Shown here piece by piece: positions 34,540 to 47,800 of a DNA stretch of 64,000 nucleotides. The position numbers and the translations under genes are program-made. Each line of letters begins with the position of its first letter. Position 1 is the stretch's first letter. Source of the DNA: Ophiodon elongatus (lineage: Eukaryota; Chordata; Actinopteri; Perciformes; Hexagrammidae). A model generated the notes under the pieces. The model had not been told where the DNA came from. It made no database searches and was given only the letters and a program-made list of their open reading frames with translations. Where the stretch lies: NCBI GenBank assembly GCA_016806645.1, contig JACSYO010000389.1:2146001-2210000 (forward strand), read 5' to 3'.

Positions 34540-36781
34540 GTGAGCTGGGAGCCTCTCACCATTCAGGACTTTTAATGAAAGTGTATAATAGCTCAGCTGG
34601 TAATAAGATAGAAGAGGACTCGCAGACAGGGCACTACGGAGGTCCTGAGTCAGTTTACCAGGGGCAAGCAATTAACATGGAGAGATATTGAGAGACGGAT
34701 TGGATTGGCTACCATCTCTTTTTTTGCAGACGATCATCTCTTTTACCATTTTGATGTTTGCTCCTGCTTTCTTTAAATCTAATTGCATTGGCGGCTATGA
34801 AAGCCCACCGCTGGTACCATTGTGATCCCTGATTCTCACCCAAATGACGGTTTGAGCTTCCATAATATGCTAATAAAAACATGTTTTGTTCAGTTGCTCG
34901 GTCATTATAGCATACCTCGCAGCTTTCGTACATGTATTTGCGCTGAGTCTGTAACAGAGGTTAAAACCCACATGTAGTTTCCCCTGATGCAGCCGCTGCT
35001 AACAATCCCACTCCTGCTCCCTGCTGTAAATAACATGGTAATTTTAGCATCATATCAGTCTATATTTATGAAGATGGCTTTCGTGGATATATGTCCCTTC
35101 AATGCGTTTGCTACATTTTTTTTGTTGGGTCATGAAGGACAGTGCCGCCTCACTACTATTGACACTCCTTAAACAGTCCGGTCATCACCAAATACACACG
35201 CACACTGTGCAGACAGTCTGCTCCTTTTCAGTTATTTCTATAATGAACTGGAAAGCGTCTGACCCTCTACGGCCCGTCACAGAGGCTGTCGGTGTGAAGT
35301 GCCCCTGTTTCCATCCATTAAAGAGCCTCTTTGTATTCAGAGGTTGATCACACCTCTGCAGGCTGCAGCTATTGAGCTCCTCTAATAGTACTTTTGGCAG
35401 TTTATCCTGAGAGTCGCTTTTTAAATGTCTGACAGCGGCGAGCACAACGGCAGACTTCGGGTTGCTGAAACACTCGCCGCCGCACTAGAGGTGAAGTGTG
35501 TGGTCAAGTGCTTGGCGTTGTGCGGCCACTCGACTGGAGCCAAAGTCTTCTTTCTGCTGAATGCATGCAGGTGTTTAGGATGAAAAGAGGTCAATAGTGA
35601 AGAAAATGATTAAACTGTGAGCTGTGAATTAACAATATGCATTCAGAGCAATTATGATGAAACAATCCTGCCAGTGTATTGTTTTTGGAAAAGAAAATTA
35701 CAGTTAAATTAAAGAATTGTCTGGCGGGTTCTTAAATAAATGCTGGGAATCTCAGGACCCCAACCCCCAGAAGCGGCCATGCCTCCCGTCTCTGCCTCTG
35801 CAATAAGCCTGATGCCGAGACAAAGCAGGCCACCGACTGGCGTTAGCTCTGTGATCTGTGCTAATGTGAGCTGACAGCTAGCCCGGCATGGCATGGCTCT
35901 GACCAGGCCCCGTGGCCCCTGCAGGCCTTTCCAGTCCTCTGTGAAGGCGGGAGCACCACCTGCTACACGGCTATCGCTTTAACACACGACAGAGGCGGCG
36001 TCCGCTCCACAAAGACCTCCGCATCCACCCTCGGTTGCCGAGGAGACGGTGACTGTGGCTCGTCTCGACTCGTGCTGGTGGAATCGGCTTTGCCACACCC
36101 ATGGGTGTCTGGAATGAAAGACGAGGGTGGGGGGGGGGTTAGAGGGAAAGTGGGAGATTAGTGTGAGAGAAGAGCAGCTCTCCACAACCGTTTAATGCAG
36201 AGGAGAGCAAAATGAACAAGGAAAACACTATTATTCTGTTAATGTAATAATCACCTCAAACCATGATTCAACACAATGTCTCATTATCCTCTATTGGACG
36301 AAGATCTGATAAGGGAGCTGTACAAAATAGGGATATTTATTACAAAGATTTGACACCGTATTGGCTGAAATGAATCCATCTGAACACTAACTACAGATGG
36401 TGAAATTAGCATGTTATTGACAAATGAAGCGAGGCTCAGCAGTTTCTCATTCCAGAGTGTTTTTTGTTTTCGAACGACGATCTGCTGATTGTTTTTTTTT
36501 TTTACTGAGGGAAAATCCAAAGCGTTGCTTGGAGGAGTAGAGGGGTCAGGATGTTCCTCAACATGTGGGTGTTTTCTGCCACGATGCTGCGAGCAACATG
36601 AGCATAAAACAAAGCGACAGGCCTGTGTTAGGGGCCGCGGGGATTGAGAGATATCGAAGGAGCAGCAGGATGAGGGGAGATGGGGAGCCAGCCAGCGATG
36701 CATAAATGCAAAAAATAAATAGATACATTTATTAATATAAATTTGTTTTGGGACACATTCAACAGGCAGGTTGAGATTACA
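34540..36781. other. Unassigned non-coding stretch
   Basis: No gene or repeat recognised. A G run at 36129-36138 and a short T run at 36492-36503 are the only simple features. Confidence 0.45.
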
Positions 36782-36807
36782 TTTTTTTTTTTTTTTTTTA
36801 TATATAT
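36782..36807. repeat. T18 run followed by (TA)n
   Basis: A homopolymer T run passing into a short TA repeat. Confidence 0.85.
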
Positions 36808-38681
36808 GTGTGTTTTTTAACCTTCATCTGAACATTTAGCATTACGAATTTGGTTCTCGACACAAACCTTCTCGCCTCCAACGTTTTTTTTTTCCCAGCA
36901 TGCTTCATCAGATTCCTCCAGATATCTTAAGACCTTGATACATCTGTTGGGTTTGATTTGATTCTTAGCCTTGAAGTTATCTTTGCAAACATTGTTTGAA
37001 AATGGCACTGCAGGCGTCGGTTATGTCACCACGTAGCTTGCGATGCACGTTAACTGATTTCTCCCCGTGCCCGTGGAAACACAATACATCTGGCGGCCGC
37101 AAATGATTACAACTGGGATTTGAATGCAACACAGTTATTATTCACAAAACCAGAAGGCCGTCTCTGGCCCGGGAATAGCTTAGCCATAGCTTTGCGTGTT
37201 TGTATGATCTACTTTGAGCTGCTCTGGTAATGGTAACGGAGAAGACAACTGATGAGGATTACATGTAAATTTTAATCAATAAATATTCTGCAGTTCCCTG
37301 AAATGATGGTGTTAAAGAGCAGTATATAGGGGGCGGTTGTGCCTAAACAACATTATTGCTACCTTGCTGCTGAGATGCAGGATTAATATATACAGTATAT
37401 AGTGTGTGTGTGTGTATATATGTATAAGAGAGACAGAGAGATGCCCTGACACTCAATAGTGATTCAATGCCCACACGGTTCCCTATTTCTTCTAAAACCT
37501 TGAATAATTCAGCACAAACTGTAAGGCCAATGTGTCATTTTAAAGAATGCTGTGAATTATTAAAGCAGTTGGCCCAGGTATGCTAGCATTCAAATCAGAC
37601 CATGCATTCAACCTGATTGTTTGTGAGGGACACCTCGCGTTATTGCATCAGAGGTTATATCTAGTATAAACCTGAAGAATCGTGGTTTAAACCACTAACT
37701 ACATCAGGCTGATCACTTTCCAGGTGAGACACAGTTCATGATTATAACTAGAAGCCAATATAATAGTGAAAAAAAAACTCCATTTCGGTTCCATATGTTT
37801 AAGTTAGAATGCACAGAAATTCAAGACGACGCAGACCCAAACTAAAATGACATTGCCAGACAGGAGTAACTAACTAAATGTGTACAGAACAAACATTAGG
37901 ACTCTGGCTTCTCCTCGATGTGCTACCACACTGAACCTCAATATATTTCTCTAAAGTCACGTGACATGTTCGGCTCATTAAGGGCACAACAAATGAGGGT
38001 CCTGATGCAGACATGTTGTTGTCTGTCTGAGTCTAATGGATTATTCATGGTCATGTTTACACAAGTGCTCCCACTTAAAAGCGCCCAAACGTCTTTTGCA
38101 TCAACCTCCCGTATACCTCTCAAGACATAAGTCCTCTGTTGGCTGGTGGTTGAAGTGTATGCAGCGTGTACAGGCATTAATGGCCAGGCTTTTAGTGTAC
38201 CATGGGAACGGTGAGTTGAGTGTTCGGTATCTGACCTCCATGTGTTGTGTATGTATTTTCAAGCGAGTGCCCTGATGTGTTTGGAAGTGATCGAGTGAGC
38301 CGAGATTGAAAAGAGAATTATTCTTAAAATAAGTTCGAAATCTGATTTTCAGGGGCGAGGTGACTCCCCTCACTTCTGTCAGTTTCCTTCAGTCAAGTGA
38401 TCGTTGCAAAGGTTGCTTAAAAACAGTGCAAACGAGTGGTATTGCCTCGCGTCACTCTTGCGCATTCGATAGAGAGCAAGATTTGTTTTGGGGAAACAAA
38501 AGGTGAGATTTAAGATGGATTCTCTGCACCGTCCGCATGTCTGACAACTTCAGCTACTTTCACATGATCATCATCAAAGCCCTTAACACCGTGTAAAAGC
38601 ATTCCTTTTTTCTTTTTTTTAACGCAAGAACGCTGATGCCTGATTCAGCAGCAATTGCTACGGCTGCTGATCCGCTCATGC
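36808..38681. other. Unassigned non-coding stretch
   Basis: Includes a short TG/TA microsatellite at about 37402-37424. No supported gene. Confidence 0.45.
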
Positions 38682-38701
38682 AAAAAAAAAAAAAAAAAAA
38701 A
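38682..38701. repeat. A20 homopolymer
   Basis: Twenty A residues. Confidence 0.9.
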
Positions 38702-38897
38702 TTAAAAATGACCTCCGTGATGCTCAAGAGCATGAATTACTTTTACACTTTGACCGGGTGCGACACTGACCTTTCTCAGTTCTCCTGAACGCAGCTCTCG
38801 TGTGTGTGCCAAAGTGCAATGGACAGAGTGTTGAGAGCGAGTACAGCGAGGAGAAAGAGCTCTCTGTGGCAAGGTTTTTTTTTTTTCTTCGGTGTCC

Positions 38898-38955
38898 GGG
38901 GGGTGGGGGTGGGAGGGGGGGGAGGGGGGGTGAAAGTGAGAGTGAGAGTGGAGAG
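38898..38955. repeat. G-rich tract followed by (GTGAGA)n-like purines
   Basis: Several G runs of 5-8 bases within 35 bp (G-quadruplex potential on the + strand), followed by GTGAGA units. Confidence 0.85.
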
Positions 38956-39106
38956 AGTAGCTCAGCTGACATGGTCTGATTTTGAAGAGGTGATTGACAA
39001 GTTACTCAACCATAGAGTGAGATGCGATGTGTTTGGAATGCAGATTGTTGCCAGAGCTTCATCCTCAGCCATCCATCACCTCTGTTTATTTATCTTCACC
39101 CACAGC

Positions 39107-39109
<3 letters not shown>

Positions 39110-39147
<38 letters not shown>

Positions 39148-39161
39148 TCTCTCTCTCTCTC
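39110..39161. repeat. (TC)n microsatellite
   Basis: About 25 TC units with one CCCT interruption. Confidence 0.95.
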
Positions 39162-39546
39162 ACCCACAAACCCCAGTATGCCGATGTTACAGCCACTTCC
39201 TCGCACATTCCGGTAACACTGCAATTAACTGTGTAAGTCTTGCACTTTGTACACATTGATTGCAGTCTATTTCCACACTTTCTTTGTTCCCAAGAAATGA
39301 AAGACCTGTCAACATAAATCAGAGAACAGAGAAATGATTATAACAATCATCATATGTCTAATCATTTGTGTGCGTGCGTGCTTGTGTGTATCTGTCTTTC
39401 TGTCCGCCGCTAATCTCGAATACTACTGGACCCGTCAACCTAATATGTTTTTGTGGCCATGTATTACTGCATGCTCTCGGACCTTTTGTCTTTGCGGTAA
39501 TTTACAATGTTTGGAAAACACATTTCATTTACTTTTTGTTTACACC

Positions 39547-39790
39547 GGGGCGACTGTGGCTCAGTGGCGAGCAGGGTCGTCCTTTAATATGTGGTTCGAT
39601 CCCCGGCTACGCTAGCCCATGTCGATGTGTCCATGGGCGAGACACTTAACCCCAAAATTGCTCCCGTAGCTGTGCATACGGTGTATAAATGTTAGTTAGT
39701 CCTGGTGGTGGCACCTTGCATGGTAGCCCCTGCCATCAGTGTGTGAATGATGACAAGTAGTGTTAAAGTACTTTGAGTACTTTGAGCGCG
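39547..39790 (+). mobile_element. tRNA-derived SINE
   Basis: It starts GGGGCGACTGTGGCTCAGTG and carries recognisable RNA polymerase III promoter boxes: A box TGGCTCAGTGGC at 39557-39568 and B box GGTTCGATCCC at 39593-39603. Further along, GGGCGAGACACTTAACCCCA, GGCACCTTGCATGGTAGCCC and a closing TAAAGTACTTTGAGTACTTT match the body and tail of a SINE family I know as common in percomorph fish. The tRNA-like head lacks several stem pairings, and the spacing between boxes is shorter than usual, so this copy is decayed and is not a functional tRNA gene. Confidence 0.85.
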
Positions 39791-42451
39791 TCTCACATAC
39801 TTCTCATATAACTTCTCTGTTGGGTGGAGAGCTCTTCTCCTCCTTCTCCTGCTAACAAGTGTCTGTCACTCTTCTCTTGAAAAAGAGAGTCTGACTGCTC
39901 TCCAGTCCAACACTGAGCCCTGTTGTCTGTCGCAGGCATTTCAGTGATGCTTCAGCCTGCTGTCATTGAACTCCTGTCTTTTTCACCTCTGTCTGTCTGT
40001 GTAGGCGCGTGTGTGTGTGTGTGTGTGTGCGTGTGTGTTTGTGTGTGAGTTTTACTGCCTGTATTCCATCCCTGATGAGATTTCACACTTTTGTGGCGGC
40101 AACGATTACTTTATCCTTGTGTAATGCTGATTTCATGCATGGCATACGCCTTGTCACAGATGCTGCACCTAGTTTTTCTTTTTTTTAAGTCCTTCAATTT
40201 GCTGCTGTTGTCTTTTTGCTCTCTGTTAGTTTTCATTAAAACTCTCCGCGGGAGCGAATAAAATGCACATTTATCAGATGTGTTTGGTTGCATAACTGAA
40301 TAGTCCTGTATTCAAGTGGAAAAGAAAGAATATTGCCTTGACACAGTCTCTGGCGAAATAAAGCTTTTGTTGTTTTCTTTTGTTTGTATTTTTCACCACT
40401 TTGGGGTTTTGGTCTTTGGACTGAAGCACAAATTCTGAAGCACAGAGAATGGCATCGTCTTTAAAAAAAGAAGAAAAAGGTCCCTGTCAATACACCACCC
40501 TTGATTTTTTTTAGTTTTGGCCTCTGTGACAGACCTCCAAAGCAGGTTTGATTGATTTGTGTCACTGCAAAACCAGTAAAGGTCACTTTTGAATGGCAGT
40601 TATGATCCCAGCATTAAAGAAAATATAATTTGGTCATTTAAGGGTCTTTTAGGCAGATTGTGAATATCAACTTTAAAGAAGCTCTAATAAGCAAGTAATA
40701 AATAATCAGTACTCTTTCCATTTTTCTTTCCAAAGACAATGGGCCTCATGTAGCAACATTCTTTTATGAGGCCCAATGTGTCATAAATGGTATAAAATAT
40801 TTCCAAAAGTTGAGACCCTTTATGTACAAAATCATACTTTTAAATCTGATGCCCTCCACGTTAGTTATTGTTATCTCTCTCTGCATGCTGTTTGTTGAGG
40901 AATAACAGGCTGCAGGCACAGATACACAAAGCTACAAGCAGCACGTCTCCCGTTTGCCCTCTAACGGAGCGTATTCCTGCTGGTAACTGTTCAGTATGCA
41001 TGAATGTGCGGCAAATGAAAAGATAAATTTGAATTTAAAATATAGAGATTGCAAAAAAAAAAAAAAAAAAGAAAAAAGGAGACACAGCTCGCACAAATTG
41101 ACCTAATCTCAGTTCCAAAGTCAGTTTTGTGTCATTTCTGCCTCCTGACTACCAGACATGTCTGTGGGAGATCACAGTGGCCCTAACCCTGTCATTGCCG
41201 CTCATTCATTTCTGCTTCTTCAAGGGTCAAAACCGTTTCCTTCTTAACGACTGGTCACCTGCCTGATAGATTTCTGATCCATTGTGAACAATTTCAGCAA
41301 GAAAAACTAAGTGAAATCGTTTATATGGGTCACTGCATGAAAGGTCAGAGAAAAACTTTGGGTAATACTTAATTAGGGCTTTGCAGAATAATAAATCACT
41401 TTACTTTCCATTCATAATGGGGCTCGGAAGAGCAGAACAGACTGTCCACCAATCAAACAGAACATGTTAAATTACTTTTTTATTGTACTTTCACATTCAA
41501 ATTCCCATTTCCCAGAAGAGAGACGTTGTCATTATTTCATAAAAGCTCTATTGTTCACCTCGCCTTCATTCCTCATGAAAATAACGTTTTAAAAAAAGTA
41601 CAGCTGATTCGATTCTCTCTCTGGCGTCTCTAACTTGATTGGTTAACTGTATCAGGTGAGTCTCTGTACACAGATGCTCCATTCACCCTCCACAATCCTC
41701 TCATTGTTTTACATGCAGACGAGCCTCCGTTGGCCGTGATCTCATGTGAGGGGCCGCAGGTCCTTTTATTAACTCAGTTTTAATAACTTCATCAAGTGGG
41801 AGCTCAACTGGATGTGTAACCCATTACTGGCTGCTGCCCCTGGCCCTCCAGAAGTTATTGAGAGGCTTATCGGATCATTTTATCTTTCTCTAGCGATTGA
41901 ATAAGTATTTATGGGAAAAATTCATTGATTCTCAGCAGTGGGAGCCCAGGGGTTTACTGACTGGAATGCCAAGTGACATTTATTGTCAGACAAACAAACT
42001 GTTTATGTCCCAATCTGTTGCTCTGTAGTCCAACAAATCAGTTCTTCCAATATCTCTGGCTCCCAGAAGTGCTAGTCTTATAGCGCTGTCTGTCATTCCT
42101 TAGTGACAAACGATCCATTTTTCTATAAACTGTATCTCCCTAGCTATCTACTGTGGGTTTCCAGCTGTAAGTATATGCATCTCTGTCTCTCAGAATGGAC
42201 TTAACTTAGCTCATAAAAGTGGTTCATGGTTGGATTGTTTTATGTGGACACTGTAAAACAGGGAGGCAGAGTTTTGTTTGTGGAAAAACTGTGTAGATAG
42301 ATTTCGGAAATAATAAATTTGATTTAAATCAGAAACTGAGATTACAAAGTCCTTAGCAAGAAAAAAACAAGTCATGAGCATATATAATGTGAGAATAGTA
42401 AACCATATAATGGTGATAGACTATTGCAGGTATTGTTTAATTGATATTTCC
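39791..42451. other. Unassigned stretch including a possibly conserved AT-rich block
   Basis: (GT)n lies at 40007-40048 and A18 at 41053-41070. The block 41730-41960 mixes TTATTAACTCAGTTTTAATA-type homeodomain-like motifs with complex, non-repetitive sequence, the usual texture of a conserved non-coding element. Conservation cannot be tested here. Confidence 0.35.
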
Positions 42452-42545
42452 TTAAAGGTGCTAAATTCCAAATTCCGAGCTTATGATTGAGGGATTGCCT
42501 CCACTCGGTTCTCAACATGGCAACAGCTGAGTCAGCATATATTTT
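42452..42545 (+). mobile_element. Family B repeat fragment
   Basis: It begins TTAAAGGTGCTAAATTCCAA at 42452 and continues through TTGAGGGATTGCCTCCACTC to CTCAACATGGCAACAGCTGA. It matches the inverted right end of 4513-4824. The opposite end is absent. Confidence 0.75.
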
Positions 42546-43769
42546 TTCTGTTTTCTTATTTTTTATCTGCCTCTTTTCCATCTTTCTGTTTTCTGTTTCT
42601 CTGACACACAGACTCATGATCAGGCTAACCAATCAGTTTTCAGGAGAATGGGGTCAGTTGGGGGGGACGGGGGTTTGTTTGGTCGGGGGGTCCAGTACCA
42701 GAAAGTCTATTTGATTTAATCCAGGATGGAAATTGCAGAGGCTTGCCTATAGTCACATACAGTCCCATCTAATTACACTCGACTAGTTCCTCCCAGGAAG
42801 GCCCTGTTTACCTATGCACCGTTCTCTCCTATATATGCAGGTACTGTACATAGAGTCCCTCCCGTTGGGGTAAGACGCCTGGTGGGATGTGATGGGAGGA
42901 GAGAAGAATGAGCTGAATGTATGGCATGGGTGCACGGCAGCAAGAGCGCCTCTTTTTATTAATTTCCTCGTAGATTCCCCAAACAGATCGACTTCCTGTC
43001 TATTTTCCACGATGCTATCCAGCAGACAGGAAATAACATGTCACTATTCCTCCCTTTAGTCATTCTCGCCTTTGCTTCTGTGTTTTGGATATTTGTCGGC
43101 CCCTCTCCGTGCTGTGGTTTTTCTGCTCATGATGGAAAACGACTGATTTTAATGACCTGTCCATCAGCCGTCAGCAGTCTTTGTTTTCTCTTCTTGTCAA
43201 GGTTTGTCTGCCTTCTAACAGTCCACTCCATTTCAACCCGTCACTGTTCATTTGAAGAAAATGAAAATGTGATGCTTCAAAGCCCAGAGCGTCAGTGTCG
43301 CAGGATCCCACTGCTGCACTTGTGATGTGCAGAGACTTTTATTTTTTCATGCATTTAAAGTGACTTCATGGTGACATGAGTGCAGCTGATCGCTAGGGGA
43401 AATCTTTAGCTCCATAAACATCCCTCTCCAATCCTCTGTTTCAGCCTCTTTCAATTAAATATTTAAGGCTTCAATCAATCAATGCCTTCTCATGCATTTT
43501 ACATTCACCCCGAGAGTGATGGCTGTCTTCTATACGCGCCGTGATTATTTGAGTAAAGGAGAGATATGACATGAAAGCCAAAGTTCATTTGCTGGGATCG
43601 CCAAGCCCATCTATAGGAGCATCACTTTGCAGCATTAGCGCTCGGTCACGCGGCGCCGAAGTTTCACTCAGGCACTTTGATGTTCGGGCTTGCTTTTGTG
43701 ATAAGCCACAAAGTCTCAGAGGCACAGAGGTTGAGCTAAAGACCCGGAGAGACTCCGTACGTCTATGTA

Positions 43770-43771
<2 letters not shown>
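42546..43771. other. Unassigned non-coding stretch
   Basis: No supported gene or repeat copy. Confidence 0.45.
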
Positions 43772-43812
<41 letters not shown>

Positions 43813-43815
43813 GTT
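43772..43815. repeat. (TG)n microsatellite
   Basis: About 21 TG units with one CG step. Confidence 0.95.
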
Positions 43816-44014
43816 TCATGAAGTCAACTTGAACAGCTCACAGTTAACACATGCTGAGAAGTTATCAGTGAGGGAAATTAGTTCAGTTTAAAAGGGCAAC
43901 GCGCATTGATCAACAGAAAGAAGAAAAAAAAAAAACTAAATTAATAAGAGTTAAACAAGAAGTCATGTTTTTCATTTTAATCTGGTGACCCTGCCAAGTA
44001 AATCAAATCAAATA

Positions 44015-44891
44015 CTCTACATGGCCAAAAGTATGTGGTCATGCGCTACCATACATCTGCTCCTACAACAGACTCCATTCTTCTGAGAAGGCTTTCTCTC
44101 AAGATGTAGGTACCTGGCTGCAAGGCCTTGCTCCTTCAGCCACAAGAACATCAGCGTTGGGTGACAAGGTCTGACTAGGGTACAGGGGGGGACTCATCTA
44201 TTGTATAGAAGTCTATGAGGAAATTACCATAATTCCCACTTGATTTATTACCTCAGTAAACATTATAAACATGAGTTTATGGTCTCAATCAATAGTTTCA
44301 AGTCTTCTTAAATACTTCATGATGTTAAATTTTGTAAATTAGTTCTAGTTTAGAGTAAAATAGATGTTAAAGCAGGGTAGGTTTTAGGGCGTGGCTACCT
44401 TGTGATTGACAGGTCGCACCACGGCCTTGTCCGGTCTGAACATTTGTCCGTGTTTTCTTCCTACAACTTCAACCTTTTCACAGTTTCAAAATGCCGAACT
44501 CCAGGCTTCCGATGGGCGACTTCACGGGGACTAGGTCCACTTCTTATGTACAATCTATGGTTCTGAATCGCAGCCACCGTTTCATCTTCCAAAAGGAGCT
44601 CTGAGTTCTGCGTCGGCTAGTTAAGTTCTTCCACACTAAACTGGGAAAACCCTTAGTTTCTGAACCTGGATTTCCATGTTTGAAGATTGAAACAGGGAAG
44701 GAAAGGAGCTTTCCTAAACTGTTACCACAAAGTTGGAGGCATGCTATTGTCTAAAACATTGTGTGCTGCAGAGTCAAGATTTCCCTTCACTGGAACTGAG
44801 CACAGAGCCCAAACCATGAAAAACTGCCTCAGACCAAGTGCAGACAAATTATTTAGATGATGGTGTCCATATACTTTTGGTGATAAAGTGT
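44015..44891 (-). mobile_element. Decayed Tc1-type transposon with a nested insertion
   Basis: The left end after a TA dinucleotide reads CTCTACATGGCCAAAAGTAT. The right end contains TACTTTTGGTGATAAAGTGT, its inverted partner. The interior matches the C-terminal third of a fish Tc1 transposase on the minus strand: around 44725-44770 it reads AAHNVLDNSMPPTLW, then an in-frame stop (44722-44724). A segment at about 44627-44651 corresponds to the GVEEL region but is frameshifted by a one-base deletion. The transposase N-terminal two thirds are deleted near 44840-44850. The element is further interrupted at 44175-44561 by a family A repeat. It is a non-functional fossil. Confidence 0.85.
44175..44561 (-). 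mobile_element. Family A repeat inserted into the Tc1 element
   Basis: It is flanked by the 5-bp direct repeat TCTGA (44170-44174 and 44562-44566), and Tc1 sequence resumes exactly after it. Read on the minus strand it begins near ACCATAGATTGTACATAAGA and ends past CTCATAGACTTCTATACAAT, aligning with the 59086-59420 copy. I recognise the family as a very common percomorph repeat, class uncertain. Confidence 0.8.
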
Positions 44892-47800
44892 CAAATCATA
44901 TTTGTTTCAGCAATATAACAGCAGCTGTTCATATAAATAGAAAATATGAATTTTGTTTTGACATTTTCGGTTCAGTCTAAATATTACATTTGTTATGACA
45001 TTTGCCAGAAGCAAAAACTGATTTGAAAAGAGACTTCAAAAGATTTGGGTTTGATCAAACCTCATCGATATGAAGGCTGATCTCACGGAGACGCTCATAC
45101 TGTGATGGTGTAACTATGTGAATGAGAGCTTCAGCGTATTCATTTATGTCAGTCATGCACAGTAGAGAATGATTTAAGAGCAGAAAAATGATGCCAGTGC
45201 GAGTAAAATCTATACTTCAGCTCAAGTTGATTAATTGGAGGAGTTCAACAGAGTTTCATATTCCAGTCAATACGTAATAGGATTTGGCTTGCCGTGTGCA
45301 TTAATTAACACACCATCCAGAGTTTAAACAAGGCCACTGGGGCTAGTTTCCACATTTAGCTTGTGCAGTGACTGGAAATGGATCACATGGTAGAGTGGGC
45401 CATTCCTGGTGTTGATTATTGCTGTGTGACATGTGCATGAACAGAGAAACGCAATATGTTTTCCCACCATTAACAGAGACGTGATTAGAAAGTGTTTGCA
45501 GTAGTCAGGTCAGATTATCCTCGTTTTAACGCAACCAGCACTCACCAATGACAGTGTGACTCGTCAACCATGTGTTTTTATTGATTTGTCTGATTGTTCA
45601 CGTCATAAATATGCATTCAATTCCGGGAATGTAATAAGCACTATTGAGCTGCAATCGATAGACTTTTTTTTTTTATTTTCTTCATTCGTGTTCAGAATGA
45701 TTAGTTCTCAGTTATTAATCTGCGGGGCATTTTCTCGGCTACATCAAGCTGAATATGGGGGAGCTCCTCAGTCACCGTTGGGGCCCATGAGAGTGTGTTG
45801 CTCTGGAAAGATCCTCAGAATGAGACTCTGTATAATCAACATTATACAGATGCTCCGAAAGCCTCTCTGACTCATCACACGGTTGTTTGGCTCAAATGCA
45901 AAAAAACTAAAAAAACAACGTAGTTAAAAATAATTGAAATTCATTTGAATTTCAATTAGTGAATTAGATTTCCATAATGCAGAATCTGTGAGTCATGGCT
46001 GGCTGTCGTGAGTAGCTGCTGCCTTTGTGAATAAAGATGAAAACGCTTGTTTGCTTTTCCGAGGCTCCGCCAGAAGATTAATTGCCGCCACTTTCCAGGA
46101 GCGCGCTTTGAGGGAAGTTGCAAACTTCCCAACCTTCGCTTTGTTTATCACAAGTTTGATTATGTGTTTTGCTGCGCAGAATTTGTCTGTCTCTTACCCT
46201 TGACTGCAGCCGCCAGGTCCAGTGAAGCTTGAACGGATTTGTCTTTGGGAAGGAGGAGCTATTGGAATATTGGATTTGCAGGCTCAGCTTGGTTCCGCAT
46301 GAATGAACCACTTCTGCTGCCGCCGTGTCCCGGAGAAAGTGCTGCTGGCGATTTGCCTCCGCGAAAGCGCTTTTACATCGCTGTCAAATTAATTGCAGAC
46401 TTACATCTTTTTAATCTCGAGCTCGTTCAAGGAAACAGCAGAAGGGAATCTGCCGTTACTCTGCTCATCCAGAACACTTACCGCTGAATCTTTCCCCTGA
46501 GGCAGAGAGGTGCAAGACCACTCTTGTTGCATAACATCATCCGATTGTCTTCAGTGGTGAAGGAAGAAAAAAAACACAAAACTACTTAACATACTGTTTG
46601 GTGGTTTAATATGCAACAGTTTTTATACACATTATTCAAAAATACATATTTTCCTCTTTTCTGTAGTGCTACTTATCAGTCCAAATTGTTTTGAGTTGCC
46701 TAGTTTTGGAGATATCGTCTTTTTTATTTCAACCATAGTTCTATGAAACTTCTCCCAACAAGTTATGCGCAGATTATCTTGTGTAACCGGGTCATAATTT
46801 CAAAAAGAGTTTTTTTGTGTTTTTCTTTGCCGCACCACAAGGCGAGTGCCATTCAGTCCCAATACATAAGAGAGAGGGTAGACATCTCTACAGCTGATAA
46901 CTAGTCAACTCACACCAAAACTAGATTTTAATTTAGTATGAAACAAAATATAGTGGAGTAAAAAGCTATGCCTGAAATGTGGTGAAGCAGAAGTATAAAG
47001 TTCAGAATGAATGTACATTATGCCAACACGTTCTCACTACCAACTAGTCAAATACGGCAGCTTGGTCAATGGCCCCACGCATCAAACTGTGACGCTCTAC
47101 TTGCCCCTCTGGCAACTGTTTTTTATGTCATTTTATGCTCGTTACAACTTTTCAAAATAAACTTTTTGTGTTCCCAAAAAACAACTAAGGTTTATGAAAC
47201 CATTGTGGTCTGGGTTAAACTACTTAAACTTCTAATTATAGTATAATAGGAGTTACTTCAAATAAGTTAACGTTGACTTTTTGTTTCACATGGGACACAA
47301 ACACCTGTCTCCTGGGTGAAAGTCCTTACCTTTTCTTTTAGACCCAATCCATCCACCTCGACCTCCTCCCTACATGGAGTTTACCTCTCTTCTACTATGT
47401 AACATCACTTCCTCTTTTACTTCCACCATAACTACGGCCACGTAGAGCATGTAGAGTCACAATTTGACCAAACTGCTGTATTTGACGAGTCGGGAATGAG
47501 AGCGGGCTGCATTAAGCATGAAATATTCTCTTTTTATCTAAATTGGATTGAACGAAGATCAACTTTTCGGTGTATTATGAGGAAAAACGTCACATTTCCT
47601 CTGTTTCTTTGTCCCTTCTGAGCGTCTCAGGCTTCAACATTATTGACCACAGTTGTGCAATGCTGCTGACAGGGATGAGAAAATAAAATAGTGCCAGAGC
47701 TACAGTCTGTTTGCAGTGGCTGCAAGCTGCAGCAGCAGCCGATAGGATCTCCACAGCCCCCGTGGAACAAAACATCAAGTTGATGCACGACTTCTCCACC

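Noticed and set aside
39547..39620. tRNA gene
   Set aside because: A and B boxes are present, but the cloverleaf is incomplete and the following sequence is a SINE body.
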